Origin: Hanleya hanleyi
Lineage: Eukaryota > Mollusca > Polyplacophora > Lepidopleurida > Hanleyidae
Direction of reading: 5' to 3'
DNA length: 64,000 bases
Assembly: GCA_036873755.1 (NCBI GenBank)
Contig: JAVTVY010039324.1
Coordinates: 107,162-171,161 of the forward strand
The notes beneath the pieces were generated by a model. It did no database searches, was not told the origin of the DNA, and was given only the letters and a program-made list of their open reading frames with translations. Below are positions 48,934 through 61,200 of this stretch, piece after piece. The position numbers and the translations under genes were made by a program. Numbering within the stretch: the stretch's first letter is position 1; each line of letters opens with the position of its first letter.

Positions 48934-49516
48934 ACATCAAATGAAAGACCATTGCAAACAGTGTGGGAAAATATTTATTATAATTTTTTACGATTATATA
49001 ACACAGAGTAAACTGCAATTAAAGCATGGTATTCTATGGTGGTCTGTTGCAATCATATTTAGGTCCAGTGACGTCACACTGCCTTAATACATATATTTCA
49101 AACTTTGTCTGCACTTTCCAGTGCTTGATTCAAGCTTAAGGTGTGTATACTTTGAGTTTCAACACAGACTCACTGTTCCAATGTGCATGTTTCACCAACA
49201 TCTGGGAGATGGTGACTCATGAGTGTCAAGTCAATTTGAATCTTGCATTCAATTTCCCAGATTTTGGAACATGCACATTGGAACAGTGAGTCTGGGTTGA
49301 AACTCAAAGTATACATACCTTAAGCTTGAACCAAGCACTGGAAAGTGCACACACTGTTTGAAATATATGTATTAAGGCAGTGTGACGTCACTGGACCTAA
49401 ATATGATTGCAACAGACCACCATACTTTAATTGCAGTTTACTCTGTGTAATAAAATCGTAAAAAATTAAAATAAATATTTTCCGACACTGTTCGCAATGG
49501 TCTTTCATTTGATGGA
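48934..49516. mobile_element. Fold-back element, about 580 bp, arms about 250 bp
   Basis: catcaaatgaaagaccattgc at 48934 is the exact reverse complement of the right end (gcaatggtctttcatttgatg). The arms stay paired inward to about 49190/49265, including a TGACGTCA inside ccagtgacgtcac on both sides. The centre is about 70 bp. No coding capacity. A terminal duplication could not be fixed. Confidence 0.85.
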
Positions 49517-49542
49517 AACTTTGCTTGAGTGTTTACGATCAC

Positions 49543-49674
49543 TTAACTACGATGTCAAAATGGAATGGTATGTGCCATTTCACATCTCGAGTTTCAAATA
49601 AAGCTGGAAACCTCCACATAAAACAAAGAAATTGAGCATTAACTGAGTGATAATTTGTGATTTTATTCATTGAA
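49543..49674 (+). repeat. 132-bp direct repeat, copy 1
   Basis: ttaactacgatgtcaaaatgg through ttttattcattgaaa. A second copy lies at 51059-51191, 1.5 kb downstream. Confidence 0.8.
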
Positions 49675-51058
49675 AATGAAAGCTCGTGAAACACGGACGA
49701 AGGGCATTTCCCTGGATAATTGTGTAATACATGATTTGGTACTCACAGGGCTTTTGATTTCCACACAATTTGGGCACATCCTTTATTAGGCGTGGCAATT
49801 GTTTTTAGGATGGGATAGAGGGTGGGGCGCGTATTCCTGGGGGATGAGCAATCAGGAATCATCCCTGGTAGTAGTGCAGCTGCCTCTGAAAAGGGATTTC
49901 TTTACCAATGGGCGAAACCCAGTGTGAGGCAACACCAACTTTAATTTGTGTTTCATGGGCCCATCTACATTAAAAAATCGAATAAAAATGAAATTTCAAA
50001 TTGTCACAAGTTTTATTTTTCTTACGAAAGTTTGAACATAGAGATTTGAACCCTCTTTTCGTTCCTGATTGTATGAATTAGGCTGTTGTTTTCTATCTGA
50101 AACAATGCCGGCAAATAAAAATGCCAAACAACAAAAATAAATACCTTTTGCGATAATTTTTCCCTAAAGGTCAGCGAATTGTTGTAGTTGTAAAATGCTG
50201 CTAAATAGTACTCAGGCAATAACGACATTCAATGTAAATCGGGAACCTTCAATGGCTGTGTGATCTATCACTCTGTCATGGTACCCATATTCTGACAGTG
50301 ATGCACTATGTCAGAGCTTGGATATGGTGGGTGCTTCAACAACTCAGCCGATACAGCATGGTTTTAAGTTACTGTTGAAGCAAGAGGCTGTTGCAACACA
50401 TGCAAATTCGCTAGATTGATCTGGAAGACAATCACAGTCACAACAATGATGATGACAATGTTAAACTTGAAGTGCATGTTGGCACTTAACATACAGTTTT
50501 TGGCCTTGAGAAAATAGGTCAACATCCGTCATATTCATAGATTTCGGGCCCATCATCAGTTGCATAGGTGATATCAATTTAGAAAGCCTAGCTATATTTC
50601 ATGTTATATCATAATATACAGTATATACTCCTTGAAAAAATAGGTTCAGTCAACTGGGATAGGCTTTTAGTCAGTCACCAATTGCACAAGTATTATGAAT
50701 TTGGAGAGCCTATCTTCAATCCTTTAAAAATTATTGCTAATGTTAAATTTGACCTTGATAAAACGGGTAAAGGTCAGTCATTTTCATTAGGGTTCTGATT
50801 CGTCACCACCTGCATATATGGAATGACAAGAAAGATGGCCCGACAGATAGACCGACAGACAGATGACACGGACAATTCAGTTCCTGTTGGGGCATCATTA
50901 TATATCTTCGAAGTCTAAATATTTTGTCAAAATGCATCGGAACACACCATGTTACTTAATTGGATGTACATTCAAAAATTTCCCATGTGAGAAGTGCCAT
51001 ATAGCAGGGATGTAGAAGTTCCACTTCAAAAATCGTTCTACTTTTTTAGTCAACAGTT
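49675..51058. other. Stretch between two direct repeats; no gene
   Basis: Contains a gacagatagaccgacagacag run near 50835 that resembles the end of the gacggacgg repeat at 28140-28200. No supported coding sequence. Confidence 0.5.
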
Positions 51059-51191
51059 TTAACTATGCTGTCAAAATGCAATGGTATGTGCCATTCCACA
51101 TCTCAAGTTTCAAATAAATGGTGGGACCCTCAACACAAAACAAAGAAATTGAGCATTACCTGAGTGATAATTTGTGATTTTATTCATTGAA
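51059..51191 (+). repeat. 132-bp direct repeat, copy 2
   Basis: Matches 49543-49674 with scattered substitutions; identity is highest in the 3' half (aaacaaagaaattgagcatt, gagtgataatttgtgattt). Confidence 0.8.
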
Positions 51192-52160
51192 ACTTGACCA
51201 GAATGCATCTCCAGACATCAGGAATCCCAGGGCTTCACAGCCACTGGAGACTAAAAGTAAATAATGCAATTGGGATTATGAGCTATACCAATGAACAGGA
51301 TCAAATTACAATATCAGTATTATGGAGAGAAGTAGCACTGATTCTGGAAAGGAAGTGTTTACTTTGTTGACTCGAGCGGTCTACTAGTCCACTTATGTGA
51401 AGTGCATTATGCAGCAAGTCAGCCACTACACTGAATGGTCAACATACAGGCACACAATATCATCATATTTTGCCTGCAAGGTAAAAGGGGAATATCAGTG
51501 TTACAGTATGTTTATTTGACCAAAATGCCCTGAATACAAGTTCACTCGAATCCTTGCAATTCTCCATACATTATCACACCATTCTGAAGGCAGCATATCT
51601 GACTGCATTTTAGTTATGTGTCTGAGCAGGGGCTGATGTAGCCTAGATTTAGATATATTTGCTGTCAATACCCCATTACCAAATATATATGCCAGTGCTA
51701 ACAACACCAATGTTCTTTCAATCCATTATTAAACCATAAAGTTAATAAGATTAGGAATTGTAAAAAAGAATGTATAATGAGATATAAATTAAGCATTATG
51801 TTGATGGGCTGCAAATCCGTATGGGAGGTGACCCTTCAATTTCAATCAAAAAAATAAAGAAGAAAAAAAACAACCTTTCAGTCCTTTGAAATCCTTTGTC
51901 TGGCTGACAATCAACTTCATGAATGCCAATAAATTGTGCTATATAAGTTTACTGTCTATAGTGCCATCCACGAAACTACATGATAAAGCCAAATCCTCAG
52001 ATGTGGCCTGGGGAATGTAGATATTGGACTCAAGTCATAAGAATTTCCTGTATTACAAAAAATGGCCATTTGGCTTACAAGGGATGTGAATTATAACACT
52101 GGGAATGTTATATTTATGTTCAGCAAACTCGAATTACTTTTCCCTGATTCAAAGAAGTAA
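51192..52160. other. Intergenic, nothing recognised
   Basis: AT-rich with short chance frames only. Confidence 0.4.
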
Positions 52161-52960
52161 ATTTCCATTTTTGTGAAAAAAATCTTATTTTGAGATGCAA
52201 AAACGCGCCTCTATAATTTCACCAACACCACCAAAATCTTGTCAGTTCTTTGTCTATCTTGCAAGATCATTATACTCAAATTTCATGGAAATCGAACACG
52301 TTGTTTAGAAGATATGATGTTACACATGTTTACCTACATTCATGTCTATAGCGCCACCTAGTGACGAACAAATACCACGAAAAAACAAGCAGGTGAAATC
52401 TAAAGCCCTAGGGAGATGGCACATAAAAGTTCAATGGAAAAAACTTTAATCGTGATAATGGTGATGGAAGTTTTGACGTTAAGTCAGATAATTTAGATTT
52501 TTCATTTAAATAGCAATTTGGTTCGCACCAAAAGAAAATTATCATCTCGGCATTCCTACATTTATGCTTGGCAACAATTTTTAAATATTTCCCCAAGCGA
52601 ATGGTAAATTTTTATTTCACAAAAAAACATTTTTTTTTTAAACGCAAAAACAAACGTGCCGTTATAATTATGCCAGCTACACCAAAACCTTTTCAGCACA
52701 TTGCCTATCCTTCAAGACCATTGTAATAAAATTTCATAGAAATCAAACAAGTGGTTAAGACGAAATCGTCACAGAAAGGTTTTCCTATGCTCTGACTACA
52801 ACGCCACCTAGTGGTGAGCAGCGGCTAACAAAACACAACCAGACTAATTTCCCAGGCCTAAAGAGATAGCACACAAAGTTTGACCCGAAAATATTTAAAG
52901 GTTTCAGAGATATTCACATTTAAAGTCGCGGCGGCGGCGGCGGCGGCGAAGGTGGATCCG
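52161..52960 (+). repeat. Two diverged units of a roughly 450-bp repeat with gcgccacctagtg core
   Basis: Unit 1 (about 52161-52600) and unit 2 (about 52610-52960) share, in order, tt(c/a)aaaacgc, taatt(t/a)c(a)cca, caaaa(t/c)ctt.tcag, aaatttcat(g/a)gaaatc, a(c/g)gccacctagtg and gagat(g/a)gcaca(t/c)aaa. Unit 2 ends in a (cgg)n microsatellite at about 52927-52948. Confidence 0.65.
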
Positions 52961-54124
52961 ACGGAACCGTTTCTCATGAAAACATAAGAGCATCCACTTT
53001 GTGGAAATGCTCTAACAAGGCAGTAGTACCTCCAAATAACGAATATGTGTATTCACTAACGCTTTAGCTTTCCACATTATACTTCGTCATGATATTTTCA
53101 GAAGATGGATGATTTGAGAAATATAATTTTCTTGACATTGTTCATCCCACAGCCTTTGTCTATATTTTCAGTTGGCTATAGTCAACATGAAGATTCTTAT
53201 AATCGTAACCAGTTATATATTTTTCTATCAAATTTTGTTGCCTTGGAGATCATTGGTTCTATTACTGCAGGCGAGAGATCTTAAGCAATATCAGTATCTC
53301 ACAGAAAATTGAGTGAATTGAGGTACAAAACCAGCAAGTTTCATTTATTACTTCTAGTTTCAGACTCAAAATTAGAACTTTCAATAAAAAATAGCATTCC
53401 ACTTACAGTATTTACAATGGTTATTGCATTGTGAAAAGTTCGAAACTTCAACCGAACAATGATGTTCTGGCTAATCAGAATGATTGTTAAGTAATTCATT
53501 CGATGGTTCGTAAATCTCATCGGGATTATCTCTTTCTTGTGCTTTGATGGACAACTTAGCTGAATTAGAATTCGACCAGTGAATCCGGATAAAGGTTACA
53601 TCATTGAAACTCTTTAGAATGTCAGTGCGAGTGAAGAGCTATTTCTCTTCCAAGAAAAAGAAAAAAAAATCAATAAAAATCTTTTAAAAATTAAAACTTG
53701 ATTGCAACCACATTATAGTCTGCAGATATTCCTTTGTGTGCTGCGTTTCCAGATCGAACGCCACTTTTTGGCGTAAAACGCAATGATATGCTTACCACAG
53801 CGTTTGTTGCGACATCATCGGTCTCTTGACAATTCTTTTCAGAAACCTGGCTTCAGATGATTCGTGAGCACGGCCCATTGCCTCAAACGCAAATGAAAGC
53901 AGATTACGAAAGCCGTGTGCAATATCTTTGGCGCTGATTTTCATAACTTTTTTCCAATCCGCACAGCCTCGGGGATAGGTGAAATAAGATCTTCATGATG
54001 TTCAAATGAAAAACCACATTTAAAGCTGGCTAAGATACAATATACTCTAGAGAATGATAACGCCAAAAATCATTTTGCTGTGTGAGCACAGCTTTGTCAC
54101 ACGGGCGCGGCTCGCCAGTTAATT
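52961..54124. other. Intergenic, nothing recognised
   Basis: No supported gene. Confidence 0.4.
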
Positions 54125-54290
54125 GGTTAAGCCCAACGCACAAAGCGAACATTTTGTTGTATTAGGATAAAGACAATGTTCTGAGCTGTTTTGTCTGCTG
54201 TGTGCGGGACTCAAAAACAGAAAACATCTGGTCATAACAAATGTTCGTGAGATTATACTTGTTTGAAAATGCGAAGATATTTTGCCGTGG
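54125..54290 (-). repeat. Inverted repeat partner of 56025-56155
   Basis: The reverse complement shares tcacgaacatttgtt, ttttggacc-type, acaaaacagctcagaaca and tacaacaaaatgttcgc with 56030-56150. The two copies face each other 1.7 kb apart. Confidence 0.7.
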
Positions 54291-54949
54291 AAAAAGTATA
54301 TGGCGCCCATGTGACAAAGAATTGAACCCCGAGCCTACGTCTACTGGTGGCGCTGACGGTTTGTTTCGAGATGAAATGTTCGCTGTGTGTGAGGAGCAAT
54401 ATTAATTGTTACGAATGGTTTACAGGCTGAACTAGTTGTATGTGGTGTAGTGTTTAAGGTCGGCATAGTAACCATTATGTTGTCTGTCGAAGATTATTCA
54501 AATAGACAGAACAATTGGCCTAAGAGGACAGCTATAGCAGCTCAGTTCTAGCGAATGCCTGCTTGGAGCTAAAAATAATCCCTTTGAATTTGGTGAATAA
54601 CACTCACCAGGTTAAGCAAGAGTTTTGAGTGACTCACCATTTTGAACAGCTGAAGATTATACCAACAAAATAAAAATGGGTGTAATGTGTTAAGCTATGG
54701 CATTATTCTGTTCAATGTAAACAAGTTTGTACCTGGAATAAAAATATTCTAACAGTAACATGAAAAAAAAAAAAATGAAAAAAAAACACGAATTTCCAGA
54801 TAACGCCTTATGGTCGCCATTTTGTATTTATCATTTTTAATCTGAAGATTAAGCAAATAGATTCAAATGGGCACAAGTTATTTGGCTATGATGCGGGACC
54901 CTTCGGTTTTGACAAATTTGCACAATCAACTAACAATAATGCCTTGATC

Positions 54950-55611
54950 TATATTAGCAACATGGAAATTTCTCTCATTTTTGACCTCATTTGACCCGTA
55001 AAGTCACTCTAAAATGACCTCAGGTCCAATCATTATCGAACTAATCAACAGTACATACAACCAACTTAGCGTGGATACCCACTGGTAACAAACATCAGAA
55101 TAGAAATTAAGTTAGGAACGACTTTTACCTTTTTGACCCTGTTTGACCAAAAAAATGACATTTTCTGTCCAAAATCCGGGTGGTATGTCCTCCCACCTTG
55201 AAAACCGACGCAAAGAACTAATTTTTGCATGAGTAACCATTTGTAACAAACAATTGTTACCTTGACCGGCCTTCTTTAATTGAGCATCGATACCAGTGGC
55301 GCCATCAACGTTAAGTAAATGGCAGTGACCTAAGATTGACCTTGAATGGCTCATATCCGCTTGGTATCCATCCTTAGCTTAAACTTCACCCCGTTGAACT
55401 ACTCCAGTTTGAAGACCCATTTCTTTTACAAAAAAATGCCATAAAAGTGTTTTAATGTCTTTTAAGACCCGTATCTTTTTTAACCATCTTTGGATCTTAT
55501 TTGACCTCGAAATGACCTCCAGATGACCTCGATTTGCCAAAGATGTCTTGGTATCCATCCCCTACCTTGAAACACAGTACACAATAGAGTATTAACAAAC
55601 AATACAATACA

Positions 55612-55643
<32 letters not shown>

Positions 55644-56020
55644 AAAAAAGGATTTTCACTCATTTTGACTTCATTTGACCCCTCAAATAACCTTAAATTG
55701 ACCTTAAAATGACCTCAATTCCAATAACTGGACTACTATCCATACCTGATGCGTTAAAACTCACAACACATAAATTAATTTAGCGTCGACACACATTGGT
55801 AACAAACATCACGATGGAAATTAAGCTGGGAACGATTTTTACAATTTTGACTTTATTTGAACCAAAAAGTAACCACAAACTGACCTTTAATTCCCAAAAT
55901 ATGGGTGGTATCACCTCCCATCTCGAACCCTACCACCCAAAGAACTCATTTAAAATGGGTACACATTTGTAACAAACAATGTCATCAAAAGTTACATTTC
56001 GTGCCCTTTGCCGGCCTACT
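54950..56020 (+). repeat. Tandem pair of roughly 380-bp units, separated by other repeat DNA
   Basis: Unit 1 (54970-55285) and unit 2 (55665-56020) share tcatttgaccc, aaaatgacctcag/a, ttggtaacaaacatca, gaaattaag(t/c)(t/a)gg(g/a)aacga, gggtggta and ccatttgtaacaaacaat. The intervening DNA is rich in tttgacct/tgacctc. A third copy lies inverted at 22460-22690. Confidence 0.7.
55612..55637. repeat. (AT)n microsatellite
   Basis: Uninterrupted AT dinucleotides, 26 bp. Confidence 0.95.
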
Positions 56021-56024
56021 AATA

Positions 56025-56155
56025 TCAAACAAATTTGATCTCACGAACATTTGTTGCGAACAGATGGTTTCTGTTTTTGGACCCGCACACAACAGACAAA
56101 AACAGCTCAGAACACCGTTTTTGTTCTAATACAACAAAATGTTCGCTGTGTCAGT
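56025..56155 (+). repeat. Inverted repeat partner of 54125-54290
   Basis: See the partner; follows directly on the roughly 380-bp unit at 55665-56020. Confidence 0.7.
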
Positions 56156-56392
56156 TGGACTTGAACAGAAATGGCTCTGTTGTGTCTTTTGTTGCTTTTT
56201 ATCTTAGTTTGAGGTGTCTGGGTACTTCTGTTAGGAAATTCAGCCTTAAAAAAACTCGGCAAATCACCATGTTGTAGCGCCGTCAGAGCAGGGAAATGAA
56301 CAACCCCTACTTCCTTAATATTTATTGCTGAGCAAATTGGCACCTACTCTTACCAGACCGTGATGACTTATGGCTGTTGAATTCCTCTATCC

Positions 56393-56656
56393 CTACGGTA
56401 CGGTGGCTTGTTAGGGTCATGCATTGATCTTTTCAATTTTCTGCCTTTCTCTAATTCTCAAGATTCACTTTTGCATTTTCTCCCTTTTCTTGTCATCCTC
56501 TTAGATACATTTTCGATTTTTCAAAATTTATCTCTGATTTAAAAAAAATATATCCATTTTCAAGAAACTGCAACCATTTCCATACGAAAACGCTGGAAAT
56601 TCATTTTAAATTGGAAAGATCAATGCATGGCCCTAACAAACCACCGTACCTTAACG
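56393..56656. mobile_element. Hairpin MITE, about 262 bp
   Basis: ggtacggtggcttgttaggg at the left pairs with ccctaacaaaccaccgtacc at the right, and pairing continues through catgcattgatctttt. Internal sequence is C/T-rich then A-rich and non-coding. Confidence 0.85.
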
Positions 56657-57779
56657 AATGAAGACAAAATATGAGTTCGCTTACACTCTTCAATTTTCTC
56701 ATACGGCATCATATTTGAGGTGTACAACAACGCTTACATTCGAATGGTATATTTTGTTTCTGTATGTATATAACACTTCGAAAAATCGGGTCCTCAAGTC
56801 ACCGCTCGCCTAAAGGTAAGCCCCAAAAGAGTCAAGGCGAGTTAGTTCCCATATGCACGTTTTATTACGTTAAGAAGACATCTTGATGATGACAAATCCA
56901 ACTCCCAACAATTACGAGTTTTTGCAAGTAAAGTGAAATTTATTGCCAGAGTATAAAGGCTGAAACATAGCTTGCACATCTTCCACGTTACAGTGCATGG
57001 TATTTAACTCCGAATGTGAGAAATTCGACATTATTGAAGGGTATACTGTCAGCACACTGTTGCGCCAGGTTTTTTTTTGGTGCAATTCTATTAATGATAT
57101 GTGGGAAGTAATTCAACTAATAATACATTCCCAATCATGTTTTTATCCAATCGCAGATAATAGTCATCAATATTATCTCCCTTTGAAGGGAGAACATACA
57201 AATCAGAATTCACAAAAAGTCTTCGTTTAGTTGATTTTCAGATTTCTTTGGAGAATGCCCAGGTACCGGATTGAACGCGTTATTTTAACAACATTGCGTA
57301 TAGTAATCTTCATATAAGGTAAGAGCCAGTCCAACCATTAGCACACCTTCCATGGACATGGCCAGATATTTTCACCAGAGATGTATAATAAGTAAGCATG
57401 TAATAAGTAAGCAGGTTAACATGTTAACACATAGGACGGATAAACAAATGCACTAAATTAATTCCTGCAACAGACAAGCGCTGAATAGAATAGCTTGGGA
57501 TGAAAGTAGTAGTATAACCGCATTACAGGTCGTATTTTGACGAGTGCGCAGGTGTTTCTGCGCAGATTTGTGGAGGAAGTGTGGAGGAAAGGTCAAGTGC
57601 AGTATAGTTCCGGCAGAAAGACCAAAAAGCTACCTCCAGCACAGGAGAGTTCCAAATTTGCATATCACGTGACCCAGGTCAAAGATGTATTCATCCGCGG
57701 TGATGCGGTCATGTCTGGCGGTGAATCGGTCGCGGAAAAAAGCTTCCGCGGAGAAAAAGTAGTCCCTAGATAAAATGGT
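56657..57779. other. Intergenic; one weak open frame near the end
   Basis: 57537-57773 is open for 78 codons (with ALKSSRxxKKLPPA-like basic sequence) but has no ATG at its start, no recognised domain and no promoter signs. I do not call it a gene. Confidence 0.4.
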
Positions 57780-58320
57780 CCGATGGGGTAAGGTGAGGTA
57801 TCAAAGTGAAGCTTAGGTGAAGGGGCATCTAATGGGCTGGGTGTGGGATTGAACTATCGGCATTCTGCGCATGCACGGTGGCCCAAGGGTATGGAAATAG
57901 ACGTGTTGGGATGTAGGGGAGCCCCTAATGGTCCAATGGGGTCGAGTGAGGTATCAAAGTGAAGCATTCGTGAAGGGGCATCTGATGGGTTGGGTGTACG
58001 GTAGGAATATCATTCTGCGCATGCGCAGACGCAATGCGGAGCTCTCGTCCAATCAGAAGCGAGTATTTCAAATCCGTCACAGAGCTGTCAGCCAATCAGA
58101 AGCGAGTATTTTGACCCGGTGCATTATGGGCCATATCCAAGATGGCGGCACGTATGTTCAAGATGGCGGCACATCCGGTGTCGAAAACTGGCCATTTCGT
58201 CGGGATGTGGTCACCTAGTGTCGAAAACTGGACCGTGTATGTGTCCTGCTAGACGTTTTGGAGCTAGGGGAGCCCCTTAAGGGGCCGATGGAGTTGTATG
58301 AGGTATCAAAGTGAAGTATA
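57780..58320 (+). promoter_or_regulatory. GC-rich motif cluster: NRF-1-type, CCAAT and YY1-type sites
   Basis: Two related units (starting aatggtcc(g/a)atggggt at about 57774 and 57929) carry ctgcgcatgcacgg (57865) and a perfect tgcgcatgcgca (58016-58027). Then come two copies of ccaatcagaagcgagtatt (about 58049 and 58094) and two of caagatggcggcac (about 58138 and 58160). These match known vertebrate NRF-1, NF-Y and YY1 consensus sites. Whether the host reads them the same way is inference. No downstream coding start on the + strand could be tied to the cluster. Confidence 0.5.
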
Positions 58321-58900
58321 TTTCAAGCATGGGTGGGTGCATGTAAAATTTTTCCTGAAAAAATACGGAACACGGACTTTATCGAAAAACCTGGGAAAAT
58401 GCCTATATGGGGTATGATGGGTATATAGGTCGCCGGGCTTAACGGGGCTTGTCTATCAATAGAGTTATCTCCCCCTAGTTCCAGGGTGGGTGTATGTAAA
58501 AATTTTCCTGAAAAAATATGGAATACGGACTTTATCCTACATTACGGGAAAATGCCTATATGTCCTATGGGGGGTATAGGACCATCCTGGGAAACCTACT
58601 TCTATACATTTGCGGTAGGGTTGTGGGGTCTCGTTTTACTCGTCTCGTCATTTAGAACATGATAAGAAGTGTCCCCGTGCGAATCGGTGAAATTTTTGAA
58701 AAAAGTCACCGAACCCCATATAGTCCCATACTGGGGTATAGGATCAATGTTTGTCCCCCTGGCAAACGTACTTCTATACATTTGCGGTAGGGTTGTGGGG
58801 TCTCGTTTTACTCGTCTCGTCATTTAGAACACGATAGGAAGTGTTGCGGAGCGAATCGGTGAAATTTTTGAAAAAAGTCACCGAGGCCTGGGTAGGCCCA
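58321..58900 (+). repeat. Two short tandem repeats, 153 and 172 bp
   Basis: atgtaaa-atttttcctgaaaaaata recurs at 58341 and 58494 (153 bp). acttctatacatttgcggta recurs at 58598 and 58770 (172 bp), with gaatcggtgaaatttttgaa in both. The first repeat shares cgggctta..gggg and tctatcaa phrases with the spacer between the zinc-finger genes at about 62398-62420. Confidence 0.8.
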
Positions 58901-60765
58901 TAGGCCTATACTGCATGGCTATGGGTGTATAGGCCCATACGGGGTGGACATGTTGGAGTCTAGGTGAGTCCCTAATGGTCCAATGGGGTCGAGTGAGGTC
59001 TTATTTTGAAGCTCTCGTGGAGGAGCACTTGACTACAATAATGGTTCGTCCGTGTTCAATAGTCTGCGCATGCGCAGTCTGGCCGTAGTATAGAAAACAG
59101 GCATTTTGGGTGCTATGTAGGGGTGTGTTTGGGTTAGAGATGAGCTAATCACGGTTCGAATGGGTCGTGTGAGGTGTCAAAGTGAAGCTTGTGTGGGGTA
59201 GAGTCAGAATGGTGTGTTTTTGAATGCATGTCGCGTTAATCTGCGCATGCGCAGTTGGTTGTAGTAAGTAAAGTGGCCATTTTGGGGCAGCGAAGGAAGT
59301 TATTTGGGGTCGAGATGGGCTATTCACGGTTCGAATGCGTCCTGAAAGGTGTCATCTTGTAGTTCTCGGGGTGTACACTCCGATTTGAGGGATGTTCGCG
59401 TCATCTGTGACGTCATCGGTGACGTCATCGGTACGAGTAGTAGCGAAAGTGACCATTTTCGGGCAGTACATGAAGGTATTTGGGGTCGAGATGGGCTATT
59501 CACGGTTCGAATGCGTCCTGGAAGGTGTCATCTTGTAGTTCTCGGGGTGTACATTCCGATTTAATGGATGGCCGCGTCATCTGTGACGTCATAAGTGACG
59601 TCATCAGTACGAGTAGTAGCGAAAGGGAGCATTTTGGGTGCTATGTAGGGGTGTGTAGGGGTGTGTTTCACGGTTCGAATGGGTCGTGTGAGGTGTCAAA
59701 GTGAAGCTTGTGTGGGGTAGAGTCAGAATGGTGTGTTTTTGAATGCAAGTCGCGTTAATCTGCGCATGCGCAGTTGGTTGTAGTAAGTAAAGTGGCCATT
59801 TTGGGGCAGTACATGAAGGTATTTGGGGTCGAGAGGGACCATCCTTGGTCCGAATGCATCGTGTGAGGTGTCATTTTGTTGCTCTCGGGGTGTTCATTCC
59901 GATTTGAGGGATGTCCGCGTCAGCTGTGACGTCATCTGTGACGTCATCGGTACGAGTAGTAGCGAAAGTGGACATTTTCGGGCAGTACATGAAGGTATTT
60001 GGGGTCGAGATGGGCTATTCACGGTTCGAATGCGTCCTGGAAGGTGTCATCTTGTAGTTCTCGGGGTGTACATTCCGATTTGAGGGATGTTCGCGTCATC
60101 TGTGACGTCATCGGTGACGTCATCGGTACGAGTAGTAGCGAAAGTGACCATTTTCGGGCAGTACATGAAGGTATTTGGGGTCGAGATGGGCTATTCACGG
60201 TTCGAATGCGTCCTGGAAGGTGTCATCTTGTAGTTCTCGGGGTGTACATTCCGATTTGAGGGATGTCCGCGTCATCTGTGACGTCATTGATGACGTCATC
60301 GGTACGAGTAGTAGCGAAAGTGGACATTTTGTGGGTGCGTGGGGGTGAGTTTGGTGTAGAGAGGGACTATCCTTAGTCCGAATGCGTCGTGTGAGGTGTC
60401 ATTTTGTAGCTCTCGAGGTGTACATTCCGAGTTGAGGCATGTCCGAAGCATCTGTGACGTCATTGCTGACGTCATCAGTAGGAGTAGTAGCGAAAGTGGA
60501 CATTTTGGGGCAGTGAAGGAAGGTATTCGGAGTAGAGAGGAACCATCCTTGGTCCGAATGCGTCCTGAGAGGTGTCATGTTGTAGCTCTCGGGGTGTACA
60601 TTCCGAGTTGAGGGATATCCACAGCATCTGTGACGTCATTGGTGACGTCATCAGTACGAGTAGTAGCGAAAGTGAGCATTTTGGGGCAGTGAAGGATGGT
60701 ATTTGGTGTAGAGATGGACCATCCGCGGTGCGAATGCGTCGTGTGAGGTGTCATCTTGTAGCAAC
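58901..60765 (+). repeat. 176-bp satellite with CRE-pair or NRF-1 slot
   Basis: The phrase tcgagatgggctattcacgg recurs with a period of exactly 176 bp (59311 to 59487; 59830 to 60006 to 60182), and related units continue to about 60765. Each unit ends in gtagtagcgaaagtg..cattttgggg. In the same slot upstream of that tail most units carry two TGACGTCA octamers 4 bp apart (near 59407, 59583, 59938, 60102, 60278, 60454, 60630). Others carry TGCGCATGCGCA instead (59065, 59242, 59761). A further unit lies at 63720-63900, beyond the two zinc-finger genes. Confidence 0.9.
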
Positions 60766-61003
60766 GCCCACCAACGCCATTCTTAATGCTTCAACGCCCA
60801 GGTGAAATAGCTCAGAAGCTCTGATATTCCATGGAATTGTCACTAATTCTTCGAAATGCAGTGACGCCAGTCGACACCCGTCGTTACACCTTAACACTCT
60901 AACATAACACCATGATATAGACCGGACAGAGAACAACAACAGCAACAACAACAATGATCACACATAAGAGAACAACAACAACAAGAAGCTTTTTTTCATA
61001 TAG

Positions 61004-61060
61004 TTTATTCTCCCCAATGTTACATCATACCCACGTTGGGGGAGCCGCGTTGGGTATATT
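61004..61060 (-). terminator. 3' end signals of zinc-finger gene 1: hairpin and AATAAA
   Basis: On the reverse strand, acccaacgcgg...gtgggt (about 61029-61055) can form an imperfect stem-loop, followed by AATAAA at 61009-61004. The arrangement and much of the sequence recur after gene 2. This predicts a 3' UTR of about 310 nt. Confidence 0.65.
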
Positions 61061-61074
61061 TACAATTCAAGAAT

Positions 61075-61200
61075 ATTCTTGTCCAATCAGAGGCCACCAT
61101 TTGCATCTGTCATATTCGTTCCTGTCCGTTAGATGTATTCTCGGCTACTCTTGTCCAATCAGAAGTCGCCATTTCAGAAAGTTCCATCTTCGGCCATGTT
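61075..61200 (+). promoter_or_regulatory. Duplicated CCAAT-type motif block
   Basis: cttgtccaatcagaggccaccattt (about 61079) and cttgtccaatcagaagtcgccattt (about 61147) form a 68-bp direct repeat inside the predicted 3' UTR of gene 1. The core ccaatcaga also occurs twice near 58050-58095. A role is not established. Confidence 0.4.

Noticed and set aside
57537..57773. 78-codon basic frame before the motif cluster
   Set aside because: No ATG at its start, no recognised domain, no promoter or splice evidence.
59151..60201. ggttcgaat motifs as tRNA or Pol III B boxes
   Set aside because: The last consensus position does not fit and no A box, cloverleaf or terminator accompanies them.
59349..60805. 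Serial 70-90-codon frames in the 176-bp satellite
   Set aside because: Repeated copies of the same satellite phase, without proper starts or domains; nucleotide motifs, not codons, appear conserved.
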